Assembly: GCA_965222505.1 (NCBI GenBank)
Contig: OZ244956.1
Location: 2,232,001 to 2,296,000 of the forward strand
DNA length: 64,000 bases
Direction of reading: 5' to 3'
Source: G965222505 sp965222505
GTDB lineage: Bacteria > Bacteroidota > Rhodothermia > Rhodothermales > DATKEJ01
In this document: positions 51,379 through 59,907 of the stretch, piece by piece
Layout of the letters: each line of letters begins with the position of its first letter
How positions within the stretch are numbered: the stretch's first letter is position 1
Notes under the pieces: generated by a model
What the model saw: only the letters and a program-made list of their open reading frames with translations
What the model was told of the DNA's origin: nothing
Database searches by the model: none
Made by a program: the position numbers and the translations under genes

Positions 51379-51831
51379 ATGGCCTTTGCTTTTTCTGAAC
51401 CCGACTTTGCGCGCATCGCCCATGTCCTCGGTGTTAATGTACAACATGAAGGCTCGATTGCGCGGTTTACGTTGGTCGACGAAGCGAGCAAACGGCGAAT
51501 GGTTCTGGAAATCGTACCGCACCTCAAGATGCCCGATCCACCGAAGGATCGTCCGGTGAACCTCGTCTCCGTCATCGCGACCAACTCGTTTCTGCAACTG
51601 CACGGGTGCACCGGCTACATTGCCAGCGAAGAGTTGGGCGAGGTGATTTTCTTTGCCAAACAAGGGGGAGCCACCAACGGACTGGTGGTGGAACGTGTGG
51701 CCGGGGCAACCCTCTATGCCAATGTAGACGACCGCATGCTGTCGCGGGACTTTACCCAACTGCCCCCTGAAATCATGATGAGCGCCGTGGCCCTCTCTAT
51801 GACGGAATCGCTCTTCAATGACCTCCAATAA
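51379..51831 (+). CDS. Conserved-looking protein of unknown function
   Basis: 150 residues from ATG 51379 (MAFAFSEPDFARIAHVLGVNVQHEG). A soluble alpha/beta protein with RRMVLEIVPHL, PVNLVSVIATNSFLQLHGCTGYIASEELGEVIFFAKQGGATNGLVVERVAGATLYANVD and a helical end. No signal or membrane span. It overlaps ybeY by 14 bp, so it is probably co-translated with it. I do not recognise a family. The frame is open to 51313, but codons before 51379 look like leader. Confidence 0.7.
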   Translation: MAFAFSEPDFARIAHVLGVNVQHEGSIARFTLVDEASKRRMVLEIVPHLKMPDPPKDRPVNLVSVIATNSFLQLHGCTGYIASEELGEVIFFAKQGGATNGLVVERVAGATLYANVDDRMLSRDFTQLPPEIMMSAVALSMTESLFNDLQ

Positions 51832-52285
51832 CCTCTTCCTCAACGTACCGCCGTTGACTGACGTACTCGATATTACCCACACCCATCCGGCCTATCCGCT
51901 GGATGAAGCCGCACTACGAGCTATCGTCCGGCGTGTGGCTGAAGGTGAAGGGTGGTCGATTGCGTCCCTCGGCATCATCCTGACGGACCACCAAACCGTG
52001 CATGCCCTCAACAAGACGTATCTGGGGCATGACGATCAAACTGATGTGCTGGCCTTTCCGCTCGGTGACACACCGGGTACGGTGGACGGTGAAGTCTACG
52101 TAGACCTGGACACCGCCGCCGAGCGTGCCCCTGAGTTTGGGGTATCGTATAAAGTAGAAGCCTATCGCTACATAATCCACGGCCTCTTGCATTTGATGGC
52201 GTATTCGGACCAAACACCCGAAGAAAAAGCCCGAATGCACGCATTGGAAGATCACTACCTGGAGCCCATCAACATCGAAGGTTGA
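51818..52285 (+). CDS. ybeY: rRNA maturation endoribonuclease YbeY
   Basis: A 155-residue metal-dependent RNase used in 16S 3'-end processing and ribosome quality control. Seen: LNKTYLGHDDQTDVLAFPLGDTPGTVDGEVYVDLDTA and the metal motif HGLLHLMAYSDQTPEEKARMHALED. The usual third His (HGxLHLxGYDH) is replaced, with Asp at the SDQT position, as in Bacteroidota homologs (family knowledge from memory). It begins inside the upstream unknown gene. Confidence 0.93.
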   Translation: MTSNNLFLNVPPLTDVLDITHTHPAYPLDEAALRAIVRRVAEGEGWSIASLGIILTDHQTVHALNKTYLGHDDQTDVLAFPLGDTPGTVDGEVYVDLDTAAERAPEFGVSYKVEAYRYIIHGLLHLMAYSDQTPEEKARMHALEDHYLEPINIEG

Positions 52286-52288
52286 CCC

Positions 52289-53521
52289 ATGCGCTACTGT
52301 GCACTGCCTCCCCGCATCCTGGGGGTTATTCTCTGTGTGCTGTTTCCGTTCTCTGAATCGGCAGCCCAATCCTACAGCTTGGCCCCCCTGCCGAGTTGGC
52401 ACCTGGCCGGCCATTTCGGCCTGACGATGTACAACGGCACCCTGGATGCCGAAAATCTGGACCGTAGCGCGGTCGGCTACGGCCTCGGCGGCGAGTTGGC
52501 CTACCAGATGAACAACCTCCTGGGCATCGGGGTGGGCTACGACGGCCTCTATCATCCCCGTGTGTCCTCACCCCGGTTCCGACATAGCCTGCAAGGGTTC
52601 TTTCGCTTGCAACACCCCTACACACGGGTAGCCCCTTACATCAAACTGGGTGCCCAATACACCCAGGGCGGTGGCGGTGGCGGTGGTGGCCCCCTGGTAG
52701 GATTCGGCCTGAACCTCAACACAGGCGGTACCTACTCGCTCTTTCAGGAACTCACTTTTAACATCGTGTTTCCCGGCGATGCCCTGGACGGCACCGAGCG
52801 AACCTCTTCTTTCGATGCCCTGGGGTTCTTTGGCGTGGGCCTGCGCATCACAGACATTAAAGGATTCTTCGGCAAACGAAACGTCACGCTGGGCACGCTG
52901 ACCATGCCCAACGCCATCACCCCTGACCAGGACACACCGTTTATGGTTGATGTGGCCGGGAATCCGCCCAACACGACCTATACCTGGGCGTTTGGAGACG
53001 GTACCTCGGAGGAGGGTACCACCGTACGCCATGCCTATGAGGCCCCCGGCCTCTACCCCGTCACCTTGACAGCCAGCAATGGCGGTATTTCAAAAAGTGA
53101 GGTTCGGTTTGTACACGTACGGCTTCCAGTCACACGCCTCGAACCCACCCGGTCGTTTGCGGCTCCCGCGGTAGACCTTACGGTTCCCCTACCGAAATTA
53201 CCTAAACTGCCCCTTCGCCCCACAAAGGGCTATACCTGGGTCATTGCCCGGTATTATTCGGAATCTGCGGCCAATGCCGTTGCGGCCGCCTATGATGAAG
53301 GGACACAGGTGGTCCGGATAGCACCCGGCACACCGGCCTTTGAGGTTTATGCCCGCGAAACCGGCACCCATGCCAACCTGACCGTCTACCTGGTCACCAA
53401 AGGTGAATACCGAACCCTCAAGGAAGCCGCCGCCGACCGTACTACAGCCACTTCGCGGCGTGCGGTACGGCCCTGGATCTTGCACACCCCTTTTTCAACC
53501 CAACCCGAGGAGGACCACTAA
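52289..53521 (+). CDS. Outer-membrane-associated protein with barrel, PKD and SPOR-like regions
   Basis: 410 residues: a signal peptide (to SESAAQ); residues about 35-195 form beta-barrel-like strands with a Gly8 loop (TQGGGGGGGGPLVGFG). A PKD domain (about 215-275: ITPDQDTPFMVDVAGNPPNTTYTWAFGDGTSEEGTTVRHAYEAPGLYPVTLTASN) follows, then a C-terminal SPOR-like fold (GYTWVIARYYSESAANAVAAAYDE...LTVYLVTKGEYRTLKEA). SPOR domains bind denuded peptidoglycan, so the protein may link outer membrane and cell wall; that is inference. It is 3 bp after ybeY. Confidence 0.82.
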   Translation: MRYCALPPRILGVILCVLFPFSESAAQSYSLAPLPSWHLAGHFGLTMYNGTLDAENLDRSAVGYGLGGELAYQMNNLLGIGVGYDGLYHPRVSSPRFRHSLQGFFRLQHPYTRVAPYIKLGAQYTQGGGGGGGGPLVGFGLNLNTGGTYSLFQELTFNIVFPGDALDGTERTSSFDALGFFGVGLRITDIKGFFGKRNVTLGTLTMPNAITPDQDTPFMVDVAGNPPNTTYTWAFGDGTSEEGTTVRHAYEAPGLYPVTLTASNGGISKSEVRFVHVRLPVTRLEPTRSFAAPAVDLTVPLPKLPKLPLRPTKGYTWVIARYYSESAANAVAAAYDEGTQVVRIAPGTPAFEVYARETGTHANLTVYLVTKGEYRTLKEAAADRTTATSRRAVRPWILHTPFSTQPEEDH

Positions 53522-53573
53522 ATCCCGGCTTTATCCCCACATACTTAACCGGGAAATCCCCTACATCCAACTG

Positions 53574-53602
53574 TTGACAATGTGCAAAGGGTTCACGTAT
53601 TT
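53574..53602 (+). promoter_or_regulatory. Possible promoter of hpf
   Basis: TTGACA at 53574-53579 and GTATTT at 53597-53602, 17 bp apart, about 50 bp before the hpf start. A short CCCGG/CCGGG hairpin lies just upstream. The fit is modest, and Bacteroidota promoters often differ from this pattern. Confidence 0.3.
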
Positions 53603-53651
53603 CCGCGTGTACCCGCATACTTTTTCAAACCCCTTTGAAAATAGATTGCCC

Positions 53652-53969
53652 ATGAATACCCAGATCACTGCTCGTCACTTCAAGGCTCCCTCCACACTGC
53701 GCGAATATGCCGAACTGCGCGTATCCAAACTCAAACAATACTATGACGGCATCACCGATGCCCATATTATTCTGGATATTCTGAATCCGGCCCTGGACGA
53801 ACGGCAGGCTGAGATCGGAATCAACGTTTACCGGCAGAAACTGACCTCGCGCGAGACGGGATCGACGCATGAAGAGGCCATCGATCGTTGTGTGGACAAC
53901 CTGAAGCGGCAAATCCTGAAGTACAAGGACAAACTACGTGGCAAACATAAATACAACCACGAGCATTGA
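53652..53969 (+). CDS. hpf: Ribosome hibernation-promoting factor (short HPF/RaiA family)
   Basis: A 105-residue protein that binds the 30S A/P sites and inactivates ribosomes in stationary phase. Seen: MNTQITARHFKAPSTLREYAELRVSKLKQYYDGITDAHIILD, a conserved beta strand with AEIGINVYRQKLTSRETGSTHEEAIDRCVDNLKRQILKYKDKLRGK. Short form without the dimerising C-domain of long HPF. I chose ATG 53652; the longer frame from 53403 lies inside the PKD gene. Confidence 0.93.
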   Translation: MNTQITARHFKAPSTLREYAELRVSKLKQYYDGITDAHIILDILNPALDERQAEIGINVYRQKLTSRETGSTHEEAIDRCVDNLKRQILKYKDKLRGKHKYNHEH

Positions 53970-53987
53970 TCACCACCTGATGCGTGC

Positions 53988-54716
53988 TCACCAACGCACG
54001 GAATTTTCAGACACGGCCTTAACCGCCGGCATACGGCGCACCGTGTACCTGGCAATGGTCCACAATATTTTATAGGACGCCTTGAGCGTACCGGATATGG
54101 TACCGGTGATCTTGGAAACACCGACCCGCTTTCGGTAGGAGATCGGGATTTCTGTGCACCGTAAGCCCATACGCACGGCCTTGATTTGCATTTCGATGGT
54201 CCAGCCGTAGGTCTTGTCTTCCATGCCGATGGCTTGCAGGTCGGCAAACCGAATGGCGCGGAACGGGCCGAGATCGGTGAAGCGTGCCCCCCAGAGCCAG
54301 CGCATCAACGTACACGCCAACCAGTTTCCGAAGACGGCCTGCGGCAGCATGGCTCCGGCCTCCCGGTTACCCCGCATCCGGGAGCCGATTACCAAATCCG
54401 CTTCATCGCGTTGAATGGGTGCGACCAACTGGTGTAACTCTTCGGGATAATCGCTGTAATCTCCATCCAGAAACACGATCACATCCGGTTCCTTCTGGGC
54501 GGCATACGCGATACCTGCTAGGCAAGCCCAGCCATATCCCTTTCGTTCCTCGCGCACGACCGTAGCCCCGGCGGCCCGTGCATTGTCTTCGGTCTCGTCT
54601 GTCGATGCATTGTTCACCACCACCACTTCCTCTACCAGACCCGTTGGAATATCGCCGATGACTTGTCCAATAGAGCGTGCCTCGTTAAAGGCCGGTATGA
54701 TGACGATAATGCGCAT
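53988..54716 (-). CDS. Family 2 glycosyltransferase (dolichyl/undecaprenyl-phosphate-sugar synthase-like)
   Basis: A 242-residue GT-A enzyme: MRIIVIIPAFNEARSIGQVIGDIP, VVVVNNASTDETEDNARAAGATVVREERKGYGWACLAGIAYA, DVIVFLDGDYSDYPEEL (metal Asp residues), DLVIGSRMRGNREAGAMLPQAVFGNWLACTLMRWLWGARFTDLGPFRAIR, and the end KAVRMGLRCTEIPISYRKRVGVSKITGT. No C-terminal membrane spans. It probably makes a polyprenyl-phosphate sugar; such a donor could serve the GT-C protein at 48437-51235 (inference). Convergent with hpf. The 178 bp upstream (54717-54894) holds two CACTGCGTTCGCGG/TACTGCGTTCGCGG words and no gene. Confidence 0.9.
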   Translation of the reverse strand: MRIIVIIPAFNEARSIGQVIGDIPTGLVEEVVVVNNASTDETEDNARAAGATVVREERKGYGWACLAGIAYAAQKEPDVIVFLDGDYSDYPEELHQLVAPIQRDEADLVIGSRMRGNREAGAMLPQAVFGNWLACTLMRWLWGARFTDLGPFRAIRFADLQAIGMEDKTYGWTIEMQIKAVRMGLRCTEIPISYRKRVGVSKITGTISGTLKASYKILWTIARYTVRRMPAVKAVSENSVRW

Positions 54717-54894
54717 GCCAACCTGAACGTAGAGAACGGAGGAAAGGTTCGGAATGGGCTCACTGCGTTCGCGGGGGTTAGAGGGTAGGCTTACTGCGTT
54801 CGCGGTTTCTTGCCATTAAGGGCCAAATCATCCCGTAAGCGAAGCTGCGTACCAACCGACCACAGGGAGCCACAGCAACGACTGAGCCAAACCC

Positions 54895-55740
54895 TTAATT
54901 CTCCTGCCGGTCTATGTAACCGAGTTCGGTGAGTACGTCTTCATCCAGCCGCCACGATACAAAAAACCGGGCCGTTGCACCCAGAAAACCTAGCCCATTG
55001 CGCACGTTGGAATACGGCACAGATCCGACCTCCAACGGCCAGTCCTCGCTCAGCAACTGGACTTCCATCCGTGCCCTAAAAAACGCCAGGCCGTTGTTGC
55101 CCTGGGTCTGAAACAAATCCTGACTGAGCCGTACTTCAAGGATCCATTCCTCCCCGTTAAACTGACCAGCGCCCCGATACTCCACGAGTTGTTCAGGCAA
55201 AGCCTCCAGCGAATCGGCCGTGGTGAGCGGTCCCCACTTGTACAGCAGATTGATCCGAAACGGCGGGCGGTTGAGGCCCTGTAACGCTACGTTCTGCACC
55301 CACTGTCCGAAAAATGTGGTGTCCGGCAGGAAGCTACGTAATGACGGATGGGCGGGTATGGTGGTTTCGGCATCGGTTGTGATGCCATCCTCGCGTACCA
55401 CGGAAAAACGATAAGTATGCCCTAACTGAGGCTGAAACAGTCCGACAAACAGGTGCCCAACACCGCCACTGTCCAGCGTAATCAGGGAATCCTGCCAGAT
55501 CACGGTTTCGCCGGTCATCAGATCCGTCGTGGTAACCTCAGCAGTGAGGGGTTGGTCGGCGCGTTGTTCGAGGGCCGTACGGGTTGGCTCTACGCGCACA
55601 AATTGGGTATCGGCATCGGCATCCAGAAAGCCCTGAATCACAAAAAACTGATCGCCCTCGGCAATCGGATTAATCTGATTGTCACACCCTCCAACGGCCA
55701 CCAAGGCCAACAGCGCTATGCCCAGGAACCGCCCGCTCAT
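54895..55740 (-). CDS. DUF4249-like lipoprotein
   Basis: 281 residues from ATG 55740, with lipobox Cys in LVAVGGCDN (about residue 19). Beta-rich: FVIQGFLDADADTQFVRVEPTRTALEQR, AEVTTTDLMTGETVIWQDS, GHTYRFSVVREDGITTDAETTIPAHP, and the end PYSNVRNGLGFLGATARFFVSWRLDED. DUF4249 proteins occur beside TonB receptors in Bacteroidota and are thought to assist uptake at the outer membrane. The start overlaps the receptor stop (ATGA), so the two are translated together. Confidence 0.85.
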   Translation of the reverse strand: MSGRFLGIALLALVAVGGCDNQINPIAEGDQFFVIQGFLDADADTQFVRVEPTRTALEQRADQPLTAEVTTTDLMTGETVIWQDSLITLDSGGVGHLFVGLFQPQLGHTYRFSVVREDGITTDAETTIPAHPSLRSFLPDTTFFGQWVQNVALQGLNRPPFRINLLYKWGPLTTADSLEALPEQLVEYRGAGQFNGEEWILEVRLSQDLFQTQGNNGLAFFRARMEVQLLSEDWPLEVGSVPYSNVRNGLGFLGATARFFVSWRLDEDVLTELGYIDRQEN

Positions 55741-57956
55741 TGCACATCCACCTTTAAGCCCACCGACGGAATCAGCGGAAGCTGGTCGATCCGGCGGGCC
55801 GACCATAGATCATAGTAAAACACATTGGACCGGTTGTAGGCATTGATCACCCCGGCCTGCACTTTGCCCGTGACCCGGTTGAAAGAGAATGTACGCTCCA
55901 CCGATACGTCCAGCCGGTGATAGGCCGGGAGCCGCCCCTGGAACGGTCTACTGTAGAGCACGTTCGCTGTGCCATTTTGCGTATGAAAGTCCGTGTTGGG
56001 CACCAAAGGCGGCGGCTCGTTGAAAAAACCGACCACTTTCGTGAACGGCAGGCCGGTCCCAAATGACCATCGAAAACCAAGTGCATACGGCCCACGAACC
56101 CACCGGGCCATTGCATTCAGGTGATGCCGACGATCGTGCGCAGGTCGAAAGCGGATGCGTTCCCCGAGGGCATTGCGCGAAGTATACCAGACCGAGGCCC
56201 ACGTATATCCCAAGTGGGCATAGAAAAACGGGCGGGTGATCTCCAATCGGGCATCCATGCCCTTCACGGACCCGTCGGCTAGCCGAAAGCCGGTGTTGCC
56301 GGTAAACACCGTAAGGTTGGACAGGTCCTTGGTGTAGCCTTCCAGGCCGACATTCAGCCAGGGTTGCAGCCGCGTTTGCCACCCCCCAATCCAGTGCAGC
56401 GCCCGGGGCACCGGCTGGTTATCCGGTGAGGGTCCCCATGCGGTAAATACCCCGCTTACATCCCGCTCGTCATTCAATCCTACAATCTCCTGCCGGTACA
56501 GGCCCCAGGCTCCGTGGAATGTATGTCCGGCAAGCAGCCCCTCCGGTTTCCAGGTCGCTTGCAGGCGAGGTTCAAAAGAGGTATCCCCCTGGCTCGGGAA
56601 GGCATGCAGCCGAAAGCCGGGTTTGATCTGCAAGGTTCGGTGTGCGGGTAAATCGGCCTCAATGAATGCGCCGCCTTCCGTCACAAATGCGCCCGTTTCG
56701 TGGGTGCGCTCCAGATTGTACCGAAACTTGAGGGTCCGGACGAACATCCCGAAATGCAATTGCCGCCGCCCCAGTAAATAGGCAAAATTGATGTGGGCAT
56801 TGATCCCCCGTACCGCTGCTGTACGTGCGGTACCCGCAAACGGCGAGAAGTCGGTGTCCAGTTGAGAGGAGGATACGCTCAGTTCCACTAGGGCCGGGTA
56901 ATTCGTTGGCAGGTAGATGTAGCGCCCCCCGAAGGCGGTATTGCGCCAGCCGATTCGGGTGGCAGCGGCATCGGGCACATCCCCTGCGAGGTCTCCACTG
57001 TCCGTGGTGTTTATCAGGGTAAACGAAGCGCTGCTGGTGGTGCTGAGGTAGGCGTGTAACTTCAGGAACCGGTCACCGAACCGGTAGGGGAGTTTCTGTT
57101 GTAACAGGTCCGGGGCCACCCGTTCAATCACGGACTCCCGCACTACGCCCAACATCGACAGCTTGCCTTTTTCAATCGGCCCCTCAATGCGAACACTACT
57201 CAGGAAGGGAGCCACCGAAGCCGAGCCGGAAAACCGCTCCTTGCTCCCGTTACGCGTTGAGACGTCGATCACGGACGAGACCCGGCCGCCGTATCGGGCA
57301 TTAAACCCACCGGCATACACATCGGCATTGCTCAGGATATCGGCCGGAAAGGCAGAATAAAACCCGACGATGTGGAAGGGTTGATATACCGGAATCCCAT
57401 CAATGAGTACGAGGTTTTGTGCGGGGGTGCCGCCCCGTACGAAAAGTTGCCCCCCCCGATCCCCCGGTGTAACCACCCCCGGCATGGTAATCAGATAGGC
57501 CATGAGGTCGCTGTTCACATCCGGCATGGGCACGTGGGCGAGTTGCGCAGGTCGGATGGACGTCAGCCCCGCAGCCTGCGAGCCCCCGCCTCCGGCCTCC
57601 GATTCCACCACCAGCGTGTTCAGGTCTGCCGCTTCCGGCTCCAGCGTCAACTCCAGCGTCAGAACCTGATCAAAGTTCAGCCGTAAGGTGTCCTGATAGG
57701 ACCGAAAACCCAGGAAGGACGCGGTGATGGTGTAGGTGCCTGCCGGGATGCGGGAGATGCGGAATGCACCACCGGCTCCGGTGGCCGTACCCGTGAAATG
57801 GACATCATTCCGATCAAGGACGATGTTTGCCCCTTCAATCGGAAACAGGGTTTCCGCATCTGTGATGGTTCCACGCAGCACAGCCCCCTGCGCCCAGACC
57901 GATCCTGTGCCCAGGAGGCAAAGCCCCAAAACCCACATGCATCGCCAAAGGCGCAT
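55737..57956 (-). CDS. TonB-dependent outer-membrane receptor with carboxypeptidase-regulatory-like domain
   Basis: 739 residues. After a signal peptide (to SVWAQG) comes a CarboxypepD_reg-like domain (GTITDAETLFPIEGANIVLDRNDVHFTGTATGAGGAFRISRIPAGTYTITASFLGFRSYQDTLRL). The plug follows (VPMPDVNSDLMAYLITMPGVVTPGDRGGQLFVRGGTPAQNLVLIDGIPVYQPFHIVGFYSAFPADILSNADVYAGGFNARYGGRVSSVIDVSTRNG), then a 22-strand-type barrel ending VQAGVINAYNRSNVFYYDL. It lacks a final Phe. Substrate unknown. Operon with the DUF4249-like lipoprotein. Confidence 0.94.
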   Translation of the reverse strand: MRLWRCMWVLGLCLLGTGSVWAQGAVLRGTITDAETLFPIEGANIVLDRNDVHFTGTATGAGGAFRISRIPAGTYTITASFLGFRSYQDTLRLNFDQVLTLELTLEPEAADLNTLVVESEAGGGGSQAAGLTSIRPAQLAHVPMPDVNSDLMAYLITMPGVVTPGDRGGQLFVRGGTPAQNLVLIDGIPVYQPFHIVGFYSAFPADILSNADVYAGGFNARYGGRVSSVIDVSTRNGSKERFSGSASVAPFLSSVRIEGPIEKGKLSMLGVVRESVIERVAPDLLQQKLPYRFGDRFLKLHAYLSTTSSASFTLINTTDSGDLAGDVPDAAATRIGWRNTAFGGRYIYLPTNYPALVELSVSSSQLDTDFSPFAGTARTAAVRGINAHINFAYLLGRRQLHFGMFVRTLKFRYNLERTHETGAFVTEGGAFIEADLPAHRTLQIKPGFRLHAFPSQGDTSFEPRLQATWKPEGLLAGHTFHGAWGLYRQEIVGLNDERDVSGVFTAWGPSPDNQPVPRALHWIGGWQTRLQPWLNVGLEGYTKDLSNLTVFTGNTGFRLADGSVKGMDARLEITRPFFYAHLGYTWASVWYTSRNALGERIRFRPAHDRRHHLNAMARWVRGPYALGFRWSFGTGLPFTKVVGFFNEPPPLVPNTDFHTQNGTANVLYSRPFQGRLPAYHRLDVSVERTFSFNRVTGKVQAGVINAYNRSNVFYYDLWSARRIDQLPLIPSVGLKVDVQ

Positions 57957-58076
57957 AAACCTGCACAGACATCAGATGAGAAAACGCAATTGGAAAAAGT
58001 ATTCAACGAACAGCAAGGAAGAAAGGTCATGATTTTATGCCCTAACGAAACGAAAAGGAATGGCCGCTGCATTTCC

Positions 58077-58136
58077 CCCTGACGTGGCAATCCCATTCCG
58101 GGTGTAGGCGTTCGGAATGGGATTGCCACGTCAGGG
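58077..58136. terminator. 24-bp perfect inverted repeat, probable terminator or dispersed repeat
   Basis: The arms are at 58077-58100 and 58113-58136 (beginning CCCTGACGTGG and ending CCACGTCAGGG) around a 12-nt loop. It lies 37 bp beyond the ompA-like stop and 120 bp before the TonB receptor start, both on the minus strand. Arm length exceeds that of ordinary terminators, and there is no clear T-run. Confidence 0.6.
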
Positions 58137-58173
58137 CCATTGGCCCTTCCTCGCAATGACAAGGTAAATGCCA

Positions 58174-58848
58174 TTACAACCCGGCCTGAACGGCTTCGCG
58201 GTAGGCTTCATCGGCGTAGATGACCACCTCAACACGACGGTTCTCCTGCCGCCCCCCTGCCGTTTCATTGGAAGCCACCGGCTCAGTTTCGCCCCGCCCT
58301 TCACGGCGCAACCGCTTGGAAGAAATGCCGAGACGTTTGAGGTACGATACGGCTGCATCCGCCCGGCGGCGCGAGAGGCGCTCGTTATACCCGGCCGATC
58401 CAATCGCGTCCGTATGCCCGATGATGAGCACTTCGGTCTGGGCATATTCAGACAGGCTCTCGGCCAGGTTGTCAAGGTTTGCACGGGCCTCGGGGCGCAG
58501 GGCCGCCGAGTCGAAATCAAACAGAATGCCGGAGTCAAACGTCACGATGATGCCTTCGCCGACGCGTTCTACATCGGCATCGTCCAGCGTGCGTTTCAGT
58601 TCAGCTGCCTGCCGGTCCATGCGCTGGCCAATGAGTGCCCCGGCGGTCCCGCCAACCACGGCCCCCAGGATGGCCCCACGGGCGGTGCGCCCTTTGGCTT
58701 TCCCGACGGCTGCGCCCACGACAGCGCCGGTGGCCGCACCGGCGGCAGCGCCTTTTTCAGTTCGGCTCAGCGAGGCACAACCGGTGCCCAGCAAGCCCGT
58801 CAATAAGAACACGATGAGGATGCGCGAGAAATTTATTGATAACAACAT
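58174..58848 (-). CDS. OmpA-family lipoprotein with glycine-zipper segment
   Basis: 224 residues: a lipoprotein signal with Cys24 (GLLGTGCAS), a glycine-zipper region (about 33-75: GAAAGAATGAVVGAAVGKAKGRTARGAILGAVVGGTAGALIG), a linker helix, and an OmpA C-terminal domain. The OmpA domain is GILFDFDSAALRPEARANLDNLAESLSEYAQTEVLIIGHTDAIGSAGYNERLSRRRADAAVSYLKRLGISSKRLRREGRGETEP, with the peptidoglycan-binding Asp and Arg. It tethers the outer membrane to the cell wall. Normal YiaD-type architecture. Confidence 0.95.
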   Translation of the reverse strand: MLLSINFSRILIVFLLTGLLGTGCASLSRTEKGAAAGAATGAVVGAAVGKAKGRTARGAILGAVVGGTAGALIGQRMDRQAAELKRTLDDADVERVGEGIIVTFDSGILFDFDSAALRPEARANLDNLAESLSEYAQTEVLIIGHTDAIGSAGYNERLSRRRADAAVSYLKRLGISSKRLRREGRGETEPVASNETAGGRQENRRVEVVIYADEAYREAVQAGL

Positions 58849-59102
58849 GATATTTTCCGTTTAAAGAGAGAAGATGCCGAGGCATTCGAAGGACTAGGCA
58901 GGTCCATTGGAAAGGTCGCAATCCCGGAGGGATCGGTCTCGTGCCGACCCCGATTCGGATTTGTCGCCGTGTTTGATAAAGCCGAGCCATTCGAGGAACC
59001 GGGCGGGCACGAGACCCGCCCGTCCGGGCCGCGCCCCTTGGAATGGTCGCGGCCCCGATTCGGTTATGGCTCGGTGTTCAACCGGCCTTGTGCAGGCACG
59101 GC
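58849..59102. repeat. Intergenic stem-loop cluster (CACGAGA-loop family)
   Basis: About 250 bp without a gene. It includes GGG-A-TCGG-TCTCGTG-CCGA-CCC near 58930-58950 (bulged A) and CGGGCGGG-CACGAGA-CCCGCCCG at 59000-59022. CCCCGATTCGG occurs twice (near 58948 and 59053). These belong to the same loop-conserved family as 2231-2249 and 63730-63894. Confidence 0.65.
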
Positions 59103-59585
59103 CTATCGGCCCAGGCGGATTAGGATGCCGCCGGTGACAGTCGTGAGTTCGGCAGCGCCGAAGGTGAGTTGCGTTTGCACAAACGGGCGAATGGGACCAT
59201 CGCCGAGGTACGCCCCGCCGATAAGGTTGAGGCCCCAGTCATTGGCCGCCTCAAAGTCGCCAACGGCCGAGCGCGTCAGGGCGACACCCACGCCGGTATA
59301 GGGCGTAAAGACTTGATTGGCCACGCCGAAATCGTACAGCAGGTTGGCCTGAAGCTGTTGCAACCGTATGCCTTCATCCACGAAGTAGTGGTCGAAGACC
59401 GGATTCAACACCAACGACCGATCACCCAGCCGTACACGGGCTTCTGCGCCCAGACTCAGGGCTTCCTGAAGGTCAATCTCATAGCCGACGCGCGGAGCTA
59501 CTGAAAACGAGGCCGTTGATTGGGCGTTCGCTGATCCTGTGCCCAGAATCAACATCGCCAGGAGCATATACATCCAATTTTTCAT
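59103..59585 (-). CDS. Small outer-membrane beta-barrel protein
   Basis: 160 residues: a signal peptide (MLLAMLILGTGSANAQS), then eight or so amphipathic strands (FSVAPRVGYEIDLQEALSLGAEARVRLGDRSLVLNPVFDHYF, LQANLLYDFGVANQVFTPYTGVGVALTRSAV, GLNLIGGAYLGDGPIRPFVQTQLTFG), ending GGILIRLGR. An 8-stranded OmpA/OmpX-like barrel is likely. It lies upstream of the ompA-like gene, with stem-loops between. Specific role unknown. Confidence 0.82.
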   Translation of the reverse strand: MKNWMYMLLAMLILGTGSANAQSTASFSVAPRVGYEIDLQEALSLGAEARVRLGDRSLVLNPVFDHYFVDEGIRLQQLQANLLYDFGVANQVFTPYTGVGVALTRSAVGDFEAANDWGLNLIGGAYLGDGPIRPFVQTQLTFGAAELTTVTGGILIRLGR

Positions 59586-59907
59586 GGTCGTATCCGTTTA
59601 AGGGATGGAGGTGGGATGCGTCGGTATGGCTCTTGACGTAGACAAGGACGATGCCGGGTTTTTATTGGTGATTGGTGATTGGTGGTTCGTAATATTTTAT
59701 TTATTTTAAATTTATATCTATTTATCGTTTATGCTAAAGAACGGATCGGGGGTGGAACCGTGGAGAGGCAATACTGTATCTCCGGCAGGACAACAGTGTC
59801 CAGCGTCCGTTTCAAAAGACCGGTTTCAGCAACGGTTTGGGCCTTGCGCTTTTCCCGTCCCCTGCCGTTTTTTAGATCCGTTGCCCCCTTTTGTTTTACA
59901 TCCTCTT
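59586..59907. other. Divergent intergenic region with an AT-rich stretch
   Basis: About 320 bp. It includes ATTGGTGATTGGTGATTGG repeats near 59668 and a markedly AT-rich run (about 59686-59735, ATATTTTATTTATTTTAAAT and following), unusual in this GC-rich sequence. It probably holds the promoters of the barrel gene (minus) and of the 59908 gene (plus). A frame running from 59731 into the next gene has no protein likeness before 59908. Confidence 0.5.

Noticed and set aside
57677..58174. 165-codon minus-strand frame before the TonB receptor
   Set aside because: It crosses the 24-bp inverted repeat and overlaps the receptor N-terminus in another frame, with no motifs.
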